Origin: Cyanobacteria bacterium FACHB-DQ100
GTDB lineage: Bacteria; Cyanobacteriota; Cyanobacteriia; Leptolyngbyales; Leptolyngbyaceae
Length of the DNA: 64,000 nucleotides
Reading direction: 5' to 3'
Assembly (NCBI GenBank): GCA_014695195.1
Contig: JACJNW010000041.1
Coordinates: 145,873 to 209,872 of the forward strand
Under the pieces are notes generated by a model. It had not been told where the DNA came from, ran no database searches, and worked only from the letters and a program-made list of their open reading frames with translations. Below are positions 8,693 through 18,450 of the stretch, piece by piece. Numbering within the stretch: the stretch's first letter is position 1; every line of letters starts with the position of its first letter. Position numbers and translations under genes: made by a program.

Positions 8693-10486
8693 TTAAAGCG
8701 ACAATGCTGCATCCGTCTGATCGGCTCCACTGCTACCGGAATAAACCAAACCGCGCTGCATATCAAGCGTCACAATCTCACCATCGCGGATTACACCCGT
8801 TGCATTCTTCACGCCGACCAAAACCGGAATTCCTAAGCGCAATCCAATCACAGCCGCATGACTGGTCAAACTGCTGTCCTCAGTTACAATTCCCGCCGCC
8901 TTGCGGATGGCATCAATATGCTCAGCCGTCGTACTCGGTGCAACTAAGATTTCACCCGAATGGAATTGGCGACTCTCCTTCAGCGTCGAAGCTAACCGCG
9001 CTCGACCACTAACCGACCCTTGTCCAATCCCAACCCCTTTACCGCGTACCGCCGTGACCACTTCAACCTTGATCAAGTCCGTTGAACCCGCCACCCCTTG
9101 CAGCGTTCCTGCGGTCAGCACCACCAGATCACCTTCTGAAACTAAACCTTTTTCTTGAGCAACATTGAGCGCTGCTTGGAAGGTTTGCCCCGTCGAAGGG
9201 AGATCTAGCACCAGTAGCGGTTTAACTCCCCAAACGAGCTGCAGTTGACGCGCCACATCCACATGAGGCGTGATTGCGAGGATCGGCGTTCTGGGGCGGA
9301 ATTTGGACACGTTACGAGCAGTGGCACCCGTTTTAGTCAGCGACATAATTGCAGAAGCATCGAGCTGCACGGCAATATTCCCAACCGCTTCACTGATTGC
9401 ATTGGGAATCGATCGACCATTACTGTCTAAAAGCTGCTTGTTGCTTTCCTGCTCGATCCGTACCGCGATCGAAGCCATCTGCGAAACGGCTTCGATCGGA
9501 TATTTTCCAACTGCGGTTTCATTCGACAGCATCACGGCATCGGTTCCATCCAAAATCGCGTTGGCGACATCGGAAATTTCAGCACGAGTCGGACGCGGAC
9601 TATGCACCATGCTATCCAGCATCTGCGTGGCGGTGATCACCGGAATTCCGAGACGATTTGCCGTTTTGATCAAGCGCTTTTGCAGAATCGGCACATCTTC
9701 AGCAGGCAATTCAACTCCGAGATCGCCCCGCGCTACCATCGCGCCATCGGAGATCGAAAGAATCGCTTCCATTTGTTCGATCGCTTCGTGCTTTTCGATC
9801 TTGACGATCACCGGGGTCGATTTTCCAGCACTCGAAATCAGTTCTTTGATTTCTAAAACATCTTGCGGATTGCGCACAAAGCTGAGCGCGACCCAATCGA
9901 CTCCTTGATCCAGTCCAAACACCAGGTCTTTGCGATCTTTGTCGGTCAGCGCCTTGATCGACAGATACACGCCGGGGAAGTTCACGCCTTTGTTGTTCGA
10001 GAGCGGGCCACCCACAATCACGCGACAATGTAGCGATTGAGTTGCTTGGTCAACTTCTTCGACCTTCATTTCCACTCTGCCATCGTCGAGCAGAATTGTT
10101 GCGCCGACTGGGACTTCTTCAGACAGCAAATCGTAAGTCACCGAGCTAGCGTCCTGGGTTCCGGGAATCATGCGGCTGGTTAATGTGAAGCGATCGCCCT
10201 TATTGAGAATGATCGAGCCGTTCTCAAACCGTCCCAAGCGAATCTTCGGACCCTGCAAATCCTGCAAAATTCCAACAGGCTGATTCAACTCAAACGAAAT
10301 CTGGCGAATCAGGCGAATGCTGCGGAGATGATCATCGTGGGTGCCGTGAGAAAAATTCAGGCGCAGCGTGGTTGCCCCTGCCTGAATGAGATTGCGGAGG
10401 ACATCAGGGCTGCTCGTGGCAGGGCCGATCGTGGCAACAATTTTCGTGCGACGGTGAGAGGATGGCAATGGCATTACAGTGGACAA
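8693..10486 (-). CDS. pyk: Pyruvate kinase with C-terminal PEP-utiliser domain
   Basis: 597 aa. The N-terminal part is a full pyruvate kinase: RRTKIVATIGPA near the start, the active-site segment IVKIEKHEAIEQME and MVARGDLGVE. After about residue 480 there is an extra PEP-synthase-like mobile domain, recognisable by ILVAPSTTAEHIDA and DSSLTSHAAVIGLRLGIPV. This longer form is usual in cyanobacteria and some Gram-positives. It makes pyruvate and ATP from PEP and ADP in glycolysis. The start could also be the Met four codons later. Confidence 0.93.
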   Translation of the reverse strand: MSTVMPLPSSHRRTKIVATIGPATSSPDVLRNLIQAGATTLRLNFSHGTHDDHLRSIRLIRQISFELNQPVGILQDLQGPKIRLGRFENGSIILNKGDRFTLTSRMIPGTQDASSVTYDLLSEEVPVGATILLDDGRVEMKVEEVDQATQSLHCRVIVGGPLSNNKGVNFPGVYLSIKALTDKDRKDLVFGLDQGVDWVALSFVRNPQDVLEIKELISSAGKSTPVIVKIEKHEAIEQMEAILSISDGAMVARGDLGVELPAEDVPILQKRLIKTANRLGIPVITATQMLDSMVHSPRPTRAEISDVANAILDGTDAVMLSNETAVGKYPIEAVSQMASIAVRIEQESNKQLLDSNGRSIPNAISEAVGNIAVQLDASAIMSLTKTGATARNVSKFRPRTPILAITPHVDVARQLQLVWGVKPLLVLDLPSTGQTFQAALNVAQEKGLVSEGDLVVLTAGTLQGVAGSTDLIKVEVVTAVRGKGVGIGQGSVSGRARLASTLKESRQFHSGEILVAPSTTAEHIDAIRKAAGIVTEDSSLTSHAAVIGLRLGIPVLVGVKNATGVIRDGEIVTLDMQRGLVYSGSSGADQTDAALSL

Positions 10487-10875
10487 CCTAGAGAATCAAA
10501 TTAATCGAATCGGATGATCGCTGGCCCGGCAAAGCCTTTCACCAAAAAGCAGCGAAGCCGCTCATCAGCAATGTGCTGCTAGGGCATTTGGGATACTACC
10601 ACGTTTGGGCACAAGACAGAATCGCTTCTGGATAGAGATTATCGCAGCTTTGGACGCAGAACGAGATGCCAATTGAATTGAGAGGTTGGGGATCAATCTG
10701 TAATCCAGGTTTACTCGTTCAAGTTAATTAAAACCATCAAGTAAAACGAAACCGATCGCAATCAAAAGTAATGAATTAGCAAAGTTTGAAACTGGAAAAT
10801 CCGGATCGCATCATCGTCGTTAAAATGGTTACGATTTGTTCCCTAAACCCTGCATACCAGTCCTCCACAGAACTC
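10487..10875. other. Divergent intergenic region pyk / debranching enzyme
   Basis: About 390 bp between two divergent genes. It must hold both promoters. I see no gene, tRNA or strong hairpin; the reading frame of the downstream gene stays open back to 10786 but is not convincing as protein. Confidence 0.5.
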
Positions 10876-13137
10876 ATGACCGTAGAAATTATCGAACTTG
10901 ATGGTAGAAAATTTGCCCCCGCCGATCACCATCCAATTCCGGAGTGGATATCCGTTTTAAGTGAGCGTCCGCAACCGATTTTGACGCTTAAAGATGATGA
11001 TTTGTTTTTGCTCACGGATACGTTTGGCAATATTGGTGGCTCATCGGATGAAGGGCGCAGTAGCGGTCTCGGATTGTTTTGCAACGATACGCGGTTTCTC
11101 AATCGGCTAGAGTTGCAGTTAGATGGACGACCCCCAATTTTACTCAGCAGCACTGCCGAAAAAGGCTTCGTGATGTCGGTGCTGTGTACCAATCCGCGCC
11201 TTGACGATCGCATCCCGGCAGAAACGATCGGGATTAAACGCGAATTAGTGCTGAACGGTGGATTATTTGAAGAAATCGAGATTGCCAACTACAGCACCGA
11301 ACCGGTTGAATTTGAATTGAGTCTGAGCTTTGGAGCAGATTTTATCGATTTGTTTGAGGTGCGAGGCTTTTCGCGAAACCAGCGTGGCACCTTATTAAGA
11401 CGGCTGCCCTCAGAACCGCACGAAATTGAGGATATGGAATCCTTTGTGGCAGTCGATGAAGCGGAACATTCGCCGATCGAGCTAACGCTAGCGTATCAGG
11501 GCTTAGACGGCACGATTTTAGAGTCCCGAATCGATTTTGTTCACCATCAACCCGACATCCTCAAAGGCTATACCGCTCTTTGGCAATTGAGATTACAGCC
11601 GCATGAGAAACAGAAACTCGGTTATCGCTTGCAGCCGTTGAGCAATGGTCGTCCTGTTTCTAAAGTCAGCGCACCGATTACCTTATCGCAAGCGAAAGCC
11701 GCCGAATTTGCCGAAGAACAGCACTGGCAGCAGCAAGTGACGCAGATTCGATCGGACAAAAACACCTTTAACCGCGTGGTCGAACGGGCTGAGCAAGATG
11801 TTTATCTCCTCAGACAAACCTTTGGAAAAAATAAAGCGCTTTCTGCTGGAGTTCCGTGGTTCTCGACTCTATTCGGACGCGACTCGATTATTGCTGCTTC
11901 GCAAACGCTGCTGCTTGATCCACAAATCGCACGTGAAACGCTAACGATTTTGGCGCACTATCAAGGCAAAGTAGACGACGAATGGCGAGAAGAACAGCCC
12001 GGAAAGATCCTGCACGAAATCCGTTTCGGTGAGATGGCACGCTGTCTGGAAATTCCACACACTCCCTATTACGGAACGGTAGATGCAACTCCACTTTGGT
12101 TGATGCTGTATGCCGAGTATTTCTCCTGGACAGCCGATTATGAAACGCTCGATCGACTCTGGAACAATGCGCTTGCTGCAATGGAATGGGTCGATCGCAA
12201 CCTGAAAGAAACGGGCTATCTCAGCTATCAGCGCAAATCCAAACGCGGCTTAGATAACCAAGGCTGGAAAGATTCAGGGAACTGTATTGTCGATCGCAAA
12301 GGCAAACTGGCTCAAGGAGCGATTACGCTCTGTGAAGTACAAGGCTATGTGTATTCGGCAAAAGTGCGATTGAGTCAGATTGCCCGAATGAAAAAGCGGA
12401 TTGATCTTGCCGATCGTTGGGAAGAAGAAGCCCGCGATCTCAAAGTTCGGTTTAATCGAGATTTCTGGATGGAAGATCAAGACTTCTGTGCTTTAGCGCT
12501 CGATGGCGATGGCAACCCAGTGGATAGTATTACCTCGAATCCGGGACATTGTTTACAGTTAGGCATCTTTACGCCAGAGAAAGCTTACAGTGTCGCAGAA
12601 CGACTCCGCGCACCGGATATGTTCAACGGTTGGGGTATTCGCACCTTGAGCAGTCTATCGCCTGCTTACAATCCGATGGGATATCACGTTGGTTCGGTGT
12701 GGCCGCATGACAATGCACTGATTGCGATCGGACTGCGTTCTCTTGGTTTGATCGATCAAGCTTTGGAACTGTGTAAAGGCTTGCTCGACATGACGCGCCA
12801 TCAACCTTATCAACGTCCGCCGGAATTGTTCTGTGGCTACGATCGCACTGAAGATAATGAACCTGTGCAATATCCGGTGGCTTGTACTCCGCAAGCTTGG
12901 GCAACAGGCAGCATTTTCCAACTGGTTCACATGATTGTGAATTTAGTGCCGGATGCGCCCGGAAACTGTTTGCGCGTGATTGATCCAGCTTTACCAGAAT
13001 CAATCAACTATCTCGCGCTGAAGAATCTGCGAGTGGGGCCTACTTTGCTAGATTTGGAATTTGAGCGATCGGGGTCTTCCACGTCCTGCCGCGTTTCGAG
13101 AAAGCGGGGAAATTTACGCGTTGTCATTGAAGCGTAG
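10876..13137 (+). CDS. Amylo-alpha-1,6-glucosidase / glycogen debranching-type protein
   Basis: About 753 aa from ATG 10876 (MTVEIIELDG); an upstream in-frame Met at 10786 would add 30 atypical residues. The N-terminal third is the glycogen-debranching N-terminal domain (LTDTFGNIGGS, NDTRFLNRLEL), the rest an (alpha/alpha)6 glucosidase domain with GVPWFSTLFGRDSIIAA, TPYYGTVDATPLWL, GWKDSGNCI and SVWPHDNALIA. It probably removes alpha-1,6 branches or acts on related oligosaccharides; the activity of this cyanobacterial group is inferred. Confidence 0.85.
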   Translation: MTVEIIELDGRKFAPADHHPIPEWISVLSERPQPILTLKDDDLFLLTDTFGNIGGSSDEGRSSGLGLFCNDTRFLNRLELQLDGRPPILLSSTAEKGFVMSVLCTNPRLDDRIPAETIGIKRELVLNGGLFEEIEIANYSTEPVEFELSLSFGADFIDLFEVRGFSRNQRGTLLRRLPSEPHEIEDMESFVAVDEAEHSPIELTLAYQGLDGTILESRIDFVHHQPDILKGYTALWQLRLQPHEKQKLGYRLQPLSNGRPVSKVSAPITLSQAKAAEFAEEQHWQQQVTQIRSDKNTFNRVVERAEQDVYLLRQTFGKNKALSAGVPWFSTLFGRDSIIAASQTLLLDPQIARETLTILAHYQGKVDDEWREEQPGKILHEIRFGEMARCLEIPHTPYYGTVDATPLWLMLYAEYFSWTADYETLDRLWNNALAAMEWVDRNLKETGYLSYQRKSKRGLDNQGWKDSGNCIVDRKGKLAQGAITLCEVQGYVYSAKVRLSQIARMKKRIDLADRWEEEARDLKVRFNRDFWMEDQDFCALALDGDGNPVDSITSNPGHCLQLGIFTPEKAYSVAERLRAPDMFNGWGIRTLSSLSPAYNPMGYHVGSVWPHDNALIAIGLRSLGLIDQALELCKGLLDMTRHQPYQRPPELFCGYDRTEDNEPVQYPVACTPQAWATGSIFQLVHMIVNLVPDAPGNCLRVIDPALPESINYLALKNLRVGPTLLDLEFERSGSSTSCRVSRKRGNLRVVIEA

Positions 13138-13284
13138 GGCATAGGGAGTAAGGGATAAAGATGTCTTGCTACTCCCCACTCCCTACCCAAATCTTGGAAG
13201 CGTTACGTTAAAGACAGTTTCAACTGAGCGATCGATGATATCAAAGGGTAATATCTCTATACATTTTTTAGTGATTAGAACTCT

Positions 13285-14094
13285 ATGACATTCTCGATCG
13301 TGGCATGGGATTTTGAGACACAGATGACCGGGATTGCTGTCGCGACGAAACATCTAGCCGTTGGCTCACTGGTGCCGCACGTTAAAGCCTCTGTTGGCGC
13401 GATCGCCACCCAAGCACAAACCAATCCTTTACTCGGAATTCACGGGATTCAGCTTCTAGAGCAACGCATCGCCAGTGAAGGCACAGCCGATGAAATCTCG
13501 GTTGAAGACATTATTGACTTACTTCTAGAAAACGATCCAGAAGCAGACGATCGCCAACTGCATCTTGTGGATCACACCGGACAAACCGCCGCTTGGACAG
13601 GATCTCGCTGTGTTGATTGGGCAGGGCATTTGACTTTTCCGGGCTTTTCTGTGGCTGGAAATATGCTCGTCGGTGAACAAGTTCTAACCGCAATGGCAGA
13701 AGCCTATCAAGCGAAAGCAGGCATGGAATTTTCAGAACGATTGCTGCAAGCCCTAGAGGCGGGAGAAAGAGCAGGCGGCGATAAGCGCGGGCGACAATCG
13801 GCCGCGATTTATGTGATGAAACAGGATGTTTATCCGCATTTAGATTTGCGCGTGGATCATCATCATGATCCGATCGCGCAACTCAGATTCCTCTTTGAAG
13901 AATCCCGCAAAGACTACTATCAATCTTTCCGTCAAACGATGCCCTCGCAGTGTCTCCGGACTCATTCGGTCAGAGCGAACCAATTAGCGAAACAAATTCA
14001 GGAGGTGATTCTGAAAAAAGCGGCATCGTCAAAGTTTAAGCCGGACGATCGAGCTTCAGAAGCCACAGGAATCAGCGTTGCGGAATCTCGATAA
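13285..14094 (+). CDS. DUF1028 Ntn-hydrolase-fold protein
   Basis: 269 aa. MTFSIVAWDFETQMTGIAVATKH, QTNPLLGIHG and SVAGNMLVG are the conserved blocks of DUF1028, a family with an Ntn-hydrolase fold and poorly defined function (some members are named as peptidoglycan- or flagellar-linked). No signal peptide. The last 40 residues are Lys/Ala-rich and poorly conserved in type. A strong terminator follows. Confidence 0.8.
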   Translation: MTFSIVAWDFETQMTGIAVATKHLAVGSLVPHVKASVGAIATQAQTNPLLGIHGIQLLEQRIASEGTADEISVEDIIDLLLENDPEADDRQLHLVDHTGQTAAWTGSRCVDWAGHLTFPGFSVAGNMLVGEQVLTAMAEAYQAKAGMEFSERLLQALEAGERAGGDKRGRQSAAIYVMKQDVYPHLDLRVDHHHDPIAQLRFLFEESRKDYYQSFRQTMPSQCLRTHSVRANQLAKQIQEVILKKAASSKFKPDDRASEATGISVAESR

Positions 14095-14103
14095 ACACTA
14101 AAA

Positions 14104-14133
14104 AACCTCCGAGCTTATTACAACTCGGAGGTT
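14104..14133. terminator. Bidirectional rho-independent terminator
   Basis: AACCTCCGAG and CTCGGAGGTT form a perfect 10-bp stem with a 10-nt loop, followed by TTTCGTTT on the plus strand and by a T run on the minus strand (AAAAA at 14101). It separates the convergent DUF1028 and PRC-barrel genes. Confidence 0.9.
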
Positions 14134-14160
14134 TTCGTTTAGTCTATCTCAAGCGAGACA

Positions 14161-15141
14161 CTACACCTTGCGGGTCGAAGAATCATCGATCACCGGGCGA
14201 CCGTCAGTGTTGAGATCCAACTCTTCACGGCGGATTTGCTCTTCGCTGTTGACGACATCTTGGTCAACCACTTTCTTCACGCGCACTTCTTCACGTACAA
14301 ACGCTTCTTTGCGGATGTCCGGCGTTTCTTCGTAGACTTCCATCCGAGCAACTTCGCCTTCGTGGAACGCAGCTTCACCCACAGGAACTGCAGTCGTATC
14401 GGTCGAAGCAACCCGCTCTACAACCACGCGCTCTTTCTCGATCGGCACACTCACACGAGCCGTTTCGGTTTCAACGTGCTTGCCAACTGTGACTTCGCCT
14501 GCTTTCATGCGGCGCTTGTTCGCGATCAGACGCTCTTCATACAAGCGAATGCGATCGTCATGATGATCCATCTTGTAGAGGTCGCGATCCAGGTCATAGT
14601 TGTAGGTGTCTTGGTCGTAGGTCGGGGTGAAACCTGCGCCCATCGATGAACCCGTGTACGCCATGCCTGCTGCATCTGAATCTAGCGCGGCAGATCCCTC
14701 GATCGGGGTGTTCATTGCAGATGTGTCAATTGTAGATGCACCCATTGCAGCACTCGTACCCGTAGCACCCGTTGCAGTAGTGCTTGCAGCATCAGAGCGG
14801 TAGACGTTACGTACTTGTTCTTCACCGTGGTAGTCCATTTTCAGGTCATCGGTGAATTCAGGAAGCTGTTCGACTTGTTCTTTCGTTAAACCATTTGCGT
14901 AAGCACGATGAGCGCTGTAATCAATTTGAGCGCGTCCGATCGGCAATAAAACTTTCTTACCAAAGATCCATGCGCCAGTGCTGATGACGAGATAGCGAAA
15001 ACGTCCATCTTCATCGACTAGAACATCATTCACTGAACCAATTTTTTCGTCGCCGTTGTAGAGATCTAAATCCTTGACATCACCACCATCAAAATGGTCC
15101 CGATAGTTGGGATCGAATTCCTTGATTTTGTATAAAGCCAT
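14161..15141 (-). CDS. PRC-barrel and DUF2382 (YsnF/AvaK) domain protein
   Basis: 326 aa. Residues 1-90 are a PRC barrel (VKDLDLYNGDEKIGSVNDVLVDEDGRFRY is its core). A low-complexity Ala/Thr/Ser linker covers roughly 115-180. The C-terminal DUF2382 domain has the typical RLYEERLIANKRR, VTVGKHVETETARVSVPI and EEVRVKKVVDQD segments. AvaK-type proteins of this sort accumulate in akinetes and under stress in cyanobacteria; the function is unknown. Confidence 0.88.
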   Translation of the reverse strand: MALYKIKEFDPNYRDHFDGGDVKDLDLYNGDEKIGSVNDVLVDEDGRFRYLVISTGAWIFGKKVLLPIGRAQIDYSAHRAYANGLTKEQVEQLPEFTDDLKMDYHGEEQVRNVYRSDAASTTATGATGTSAAMGASTIDTSAMNTPIEGSAALDSDAAGMAYTGSSMGAGFTPTYDQDTYNYDLDRDLYKMDHHDDRIRLYEERLIANKRRMKAGEVTVGKHVETETARVSVPIEKERVVVERVASTDTTAVPVGEAAFHEGEVARMEVYEETPDIRKEAFVREEVRVKKVVDQDVVNSEEQIRREELDLNTDGRPVIDDSSTRKV

Positions 15142-15286
15142 CTTTTTAACTCCAGGATTGGTTACACACTTAGCTTAGGAAGTGGGATATTCTTTTCCCT
15201 CTTTCCAACGACCGAATCGACTCAATCTAATGAGAGAAATCCACTAAAATAATTTCCTTGGAACTAGAAAAAATAGATTATTTTAT

Positions 15287-15943
15287 ATGAGAGATAAAGC
15301 TTGGTTAAGTTTGATTAAACAGCAGAGAGCGATCGCAATTATCCGCGCTCCGAGTTTAAGAATGGGTATGCAAATGGTAAAGACTGCGATCGCAGGCGGC
15401 ATGACCTTGATCGAGATTTCTTGGAACAGTGATTGCGCTGCGGAATTAGTCACACATCTGCGATCGAGCTTTCCAAACTGTGTGATCGGAGTCGGTACAA
15501 TTCTTACAGTAAAAGATTTAAAGAATGCAATTGCAGCAGGCGCACAATTTGCGTTCACACCCCATATTAATTTTGATTTAATTGCGATCGCAAAGCGTCA
15601 TGAAATTCCAATCATTCCCGGCGCTTTAACTCCGACCGAGATTATGACCGCATGGAATGCGAAAGCCAGTTGTGTCAAGGTTTTTCCAATTCAAGCGGTC
15701 GGAAATGCGAATTATCTTGAAGCATTACGCGCACCACTCGGACATATTCCGATGATTCCAACTGGAGGGGTAACGATCGAGAATGCTAGCTCAATGATTC
15801 AAGCAGGCGCGATCGCGGTTGGAATTGGTGGAAACTTATTTCCGAAACAAGTTGTTGAATCAGAAAATTGGACGCTGATCGAACAGCAGATCAAAACACT
15901 AATGCACAGCTTACAATCTGTAAATAACTCAAGTGAGACATAA
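15287..15943 (+). CDS. eda: KDPG/KHG aldolase
   Basis: 218 aa. Class I aldolase that splits 2-keto-3-deoxy-6-phosphogluconate to pyruvate and glyceraldehyde-3-phosphate (Entner-Doudoroff route), or 4-hydroxy-2-oxoglutarate in the reverse use. The Schiff-base lysine is K131 in CVKVFP, the general base E43 in LIEISW, and GVGTIL, IPGALTPTEI and IPTGGV are conserved. Followed after 3 nt by a small secreted-protein gene. Confidence 0.9.
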   Translation: MRDKAWLSLIKQQRAIAIIRAPSLRMGMQMVKTAIAGGMTLIEISWNSDCAAELVTHLRSSFPNCVIGVGTILTVKDLKNAIAAGAQFAFTPHINFDLIAIAKRHEIPIIPGALTPTEIMTAWNAKASCVKVFPIQAVGNANYLEALRAPLGHIPMIPTGGVTIENASSMIQAGAIAVGIGGNLFPKQVVESENWTLIEQQIKTLMHSLQSVNNSSET

Positions 15944-15946
15944 CTT

Positions 15947-16384
15947 ATGCAATGGGATCAATCTATTTTAGGAATTACAGCTTTGCTGATTGGCAGCGCG
16001 ATGTATTTAAATGTGCCGACTCAAGCACAAAGCAATCGTCCACCAATCGACAATCAACCAAGCAATATCAAAATAGATTGCCAAAATCCTAGAAGTCAGT
16101 TTGACCTCAACTTCTGTGCGGCTGAACGGGTAAAAACCGCCGAGCAGCAACTCAATCAAGCGTATCAGCGAGCGATCGCAAAATTCAAGGGCACTCCCCA
16201 AGAAGCCCAACTCATCGCAGCTCAATCCGCTTGGACTAAATTTCGCGATGCTGACTGTGCCTTCGTGCGCGATCGCTTCAAAGGCGGCTCAATGGCTCCA
16301 ATGGTCTACTCTAGCTGCATCGCTCGATTGAGCCAGCAACGCAGACAAGAGCTTCTGTCTTATCTCACAGAAACGGGACTTTAA
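15947..16384 (+). CDS. LprI-like (DUF1311) secreted protein
   Basis: 145 aa with a signal peptide (hydrophobic to about residue 26, TQAQS cleavage region). The mature part has the DUF1311 pattern of paired cysteines: CQNPRSQFDLNFCAAER, the AAQSAWTKFRDADCAF block and SSCIA. Relatives include the lysozyme inhibitor LprI. Its start is 3 nt after eda, so the two are probably co-transcribed, though no functional link is evident. Confidence 0.8.
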   Translation: MQWDQSILGITALLIGSAMYLNVPTQAQSNRPPIDNQPSNIKIDCQNPRSQFDLNFCAAERVKTAEQQLNQAYQRAIAKFKGTPQEAQLIAAQSAWTKFRDADCAFVRDRFKGGSMAPMVYSSCIARLSQQRRQELLSYLTETGL

Positions 16385-16446
16385 CCCCCTCGATCGCGCC
16401 ACAATCCGTCAAAATGGCAATAGGGAACTCACAGGAAGATTTAGGC

Positions 16447-17421
16447 ATGGATATCAAACACGGATTTGTAGGCGCGATCGGCAATACTCCACTGATTCGC
16501 CTCAACAGTTTTAGCGATGAAACCGGGTGCGAAATTCTTGGCAAAGCGGAATTTCTCAATCCCGGTGGCTCCGTCAAAGATCGCGCTGCGCTCTACATCA
16601 TCGAAGATGCCGAGCGACAAGGCTTACTCAAACCCGGCGGAACCGTGGTCGAAGGCACAGCAGGCAACACTGGAATCGGACTCGCGCACATCTGCAACGC
16701 CAAAGGTTACAAATGCCTGATCATCATTCCTGAAACCCAGTCTCAAGAAAAGATTGATTTGCTCCGCACTTTAGGCGCAGAAGTTCGCACCGTTCCGGCG
16801 GTTCCCTACAAAGATCCGAATAACTATGTTCGACTGTCGGGCAGAATCGCTTCAGAACTGGAAAACGCGATTTGGGCGAATCAGTTCGATAACTTAGCGA
16901 ATCGCCGTGCTCACTACGAGACTACTGCCCCTGAGATGTGGACTCAGACCAACGGCAAAATTGATGCTTGGGTGACAGCCACCGGAACAGGTGGAACTTA
17001 TGCCGGAGTTGCGCTGTATCTCAAAGAGCAGAACCCTAATATCAAGTGCGTCCTGGCTGATCCGATGGGTAGCGCTCTCTATAGCTATGTCAAAACCGGA
17101 GAGACGAAATCCGAAGGCAATTCAGTCACAGAAGGAATCGGCAACAGTCGCGTCACTGCCAACATGGAAGGCGCACCCGCAGATGATGCCATTCGGGTAG
17201 ACGATCGAGATGCCATCCGCGTCCTGTACCAACTGCTCGAAAAAGACGGTCTATTTATGGGCGGTTCTGTCGGAATCAACGTTGCAGCGGCAGTTGCCCT
17301 AGCAAAACAAATGGGAGCAGGACATACGATCGTCACCATTCTCTGTGATGGCGGCAGTCGTTATCAATCGAAGTTATTCAATCGAGACTGGTTAGCGGCA
17401 AAAGGACTGCTACCAGATTAA
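16447..17421 (+). CDS. cysK: Cysteine synthase A
   Basis: 324 aa from ATG 16447, which has a GGAAG site about 10 nt upstream; the open frame reaches back to 16414. PLP lysine K44 lies in NPGGSVKDRAA, the substrate loop is EGTAGNTGIG and the phosphate loop TGTGGTYAG. It makes cysteine from O-acetylserine and sulfide. Sequence blocks match the longer CysK type common in cyanobacteria. An iron-sulfur protein gene follows 4 nt later. Confidence 0.92.
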   Translation: MDIKHGFVGAIGNTPLIRLNSFSDETGCEILGKAEFLNPGGSVKDRAALYIIEDAERQGLLKPGGTVVEGTAGNTGIGLAHICNAKGYKCLIIIPETQSQEKIDLLRTLGAEVRTVPAVPYKDPNNYVRLSGRIASELENAIWANQFDNLANRRAHYETTAPEMWTQTNGKIDAWVTATGTGGTYAGVALYLKEQNPNIKCVLADPMGSALYSYVKTGETKSEGNSVTEGIGNSRVTANMEGAPADDAIRVDDRDAIRVLYQLLEKDGLFMGGSVGINVAAAVALAKQMGAGHTIVTILCDGGSRYQSKLFNRDWLAAKGLLPD

Positions 17422-17425
17422 TCGA

Positions 17426-17701
17426 ATGATCACGGTCAGAGTTTGCCAGAACAAGGCTTGTCGCAAACAGGGCGCAGCAAAGGTACTCAAAGCCTTTCAA
17501 ACGCTTGCGCCTGATGATGCCGCGATCGAGCCTTCCCAATGTTTGGGTCAATGTGGCAATGGCGCAATGGTACTCGTTTTACCGGACGAGATCTGGTACT
17601 GTCGCGTTCTGCCCGAAGAAGTGGATGCGATCGTCGATCGGCACTTGATTCAAGGACAGCCGATCAAAGCCATGCTTTACCGCAAATTCCATCCGAACTA
17701 A
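17426..17701 (+). CDS. [2Fe-2S] thioredoxin-like ferredoxin domain protein
   Basis: 91 aa. Four cysteines at 7, 12, 39 and 43 (VCQNKAC and CLGQC) fit the thioredoxin-like [2Fe-2S] ferredoxin domain. The small size is usual for cyanobacterial stand-alone members. It is tightly spaced behind cysK, which suggests one transcript. Electron-transfer partner unknown. Confidence 0.85.
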   Translation: MITVRVCQNKACRKQGAAKVLKAFQTLAPDDAAIEPSQCLGQCGNGAMVLVLPDEIWYCRVLPEEVDAIVDRHLIQGQPIKAMLYRKFHPN

Positions 17702-18420
17702 ATCTCATCCGGGTTAATTCCTAATTCTCGTAATCGCGCTGCTAGACGATCGGCTTTCTGGCGTTCCGCTTCGGCTCTTTGGAATTCTAGAACCTTACCT
17801 TCGGCTCCGGTTGGGATGACTTGCTGATCACGATCGCACCATCGCAACCAAATTCCACTCACCGCTTCAAACTCTCCTTGCCAAACGGTTAATCCCAAAC
17901 CTACAGTAGGCAGCCAAAACGGTTGTGACAGCTCAACATACTGCCCAAATGATAGACCCCAGACTCGAAGCAGTTGCCCATTCATCTCGTCTGGTCGCTG
18001 AAGTTGCTTGAGCGGATCAAAGACGGCATAGTAAGGGACACCAATCCGCGCATACAGATCTTTCTTTTTGCCTAATTCGTTTCCTTCGCGGTTGGAAACA
18101 ATCTCAATACAAACATCTGGGAATTTGCCAAACTCCCAGACAAAATAAGAGCGATTCTGCTTTTTGCTCCAGTCGGTCGGCATTTCGACCCCTAAGCTGA
18201 GGAAGGCATCCGGGACGATCGGATCTTGCTTCGTAGTGTAAAATAACCCAACATTTGCATCTGCAACGAACGGCAGGTTCTCCAACCAAGATGTGTAGAG
18301 TGGTTCAACGAGTAGCCTTTGTTGTTTCGCACTTTGAAAATTGTCCACAGGCGTATCGTTCTCGGTGACAATGTGGCTAATGTCGGGCGCAACGAATTCC
18401 CCGATATATTGCTGAGTCAT
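17698..18420 (-). CDS. Uma2 family endonuclease-like protein
   Basis: 240 aa. Uma2/DUF820 proteins have a PD-(D/E)XK-like fold and are highly expanded in cyanobacteria. Here PDAFLSLGVE, PDVCIEIVSNREGNE and KKDLYARIGVPYYAVFDP form the core. The C-terminus is the usual charged tail ending RLRELGINPDEI. The biological role of the family is unsettled. Its stop overlaps the end of the [2Fe-2S] gene by 4 nt. Confidence 0.85.
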   Translation of the reverse strand: MTQQYIGEFVAPDISHIVTENDTPVDNFQSAKQQRLLVEPLYTSWLENLPFVADANVGLFYTTKQDPIVPDAFLSLGVEMPTDWSKKQNRSYFVWEFGKFPDVCIEIVSNREGNELGKKKDLYARIGVPYYAVFDPLKQLQRPDEMNGQLLRVWGLSFGQYVELSQPFWLPTVGLGLTVWQGEFEAVSGIWLRWCDRDQQVIPTGAEGKVLEFQRAEAERQKADRLAARLRELGINPDEI

Positions 18421-18450
18421 AGTCCGAAGTCCAAACCCTACACTTTATTA

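Noticed and set aside
9245..10028. Several long open frames on the strand opposite pyk
   Set aside because: Shadows of a strongly coding gene, with no ribosome sites or recognised motifs.
13138..13284. Purine/pyrimidine-rich stretch ACTCCCCACTCCCTACCC
   Set aside because: A common dispersed intergenic sequence in cyanobacteria; no element ends or coding potential.
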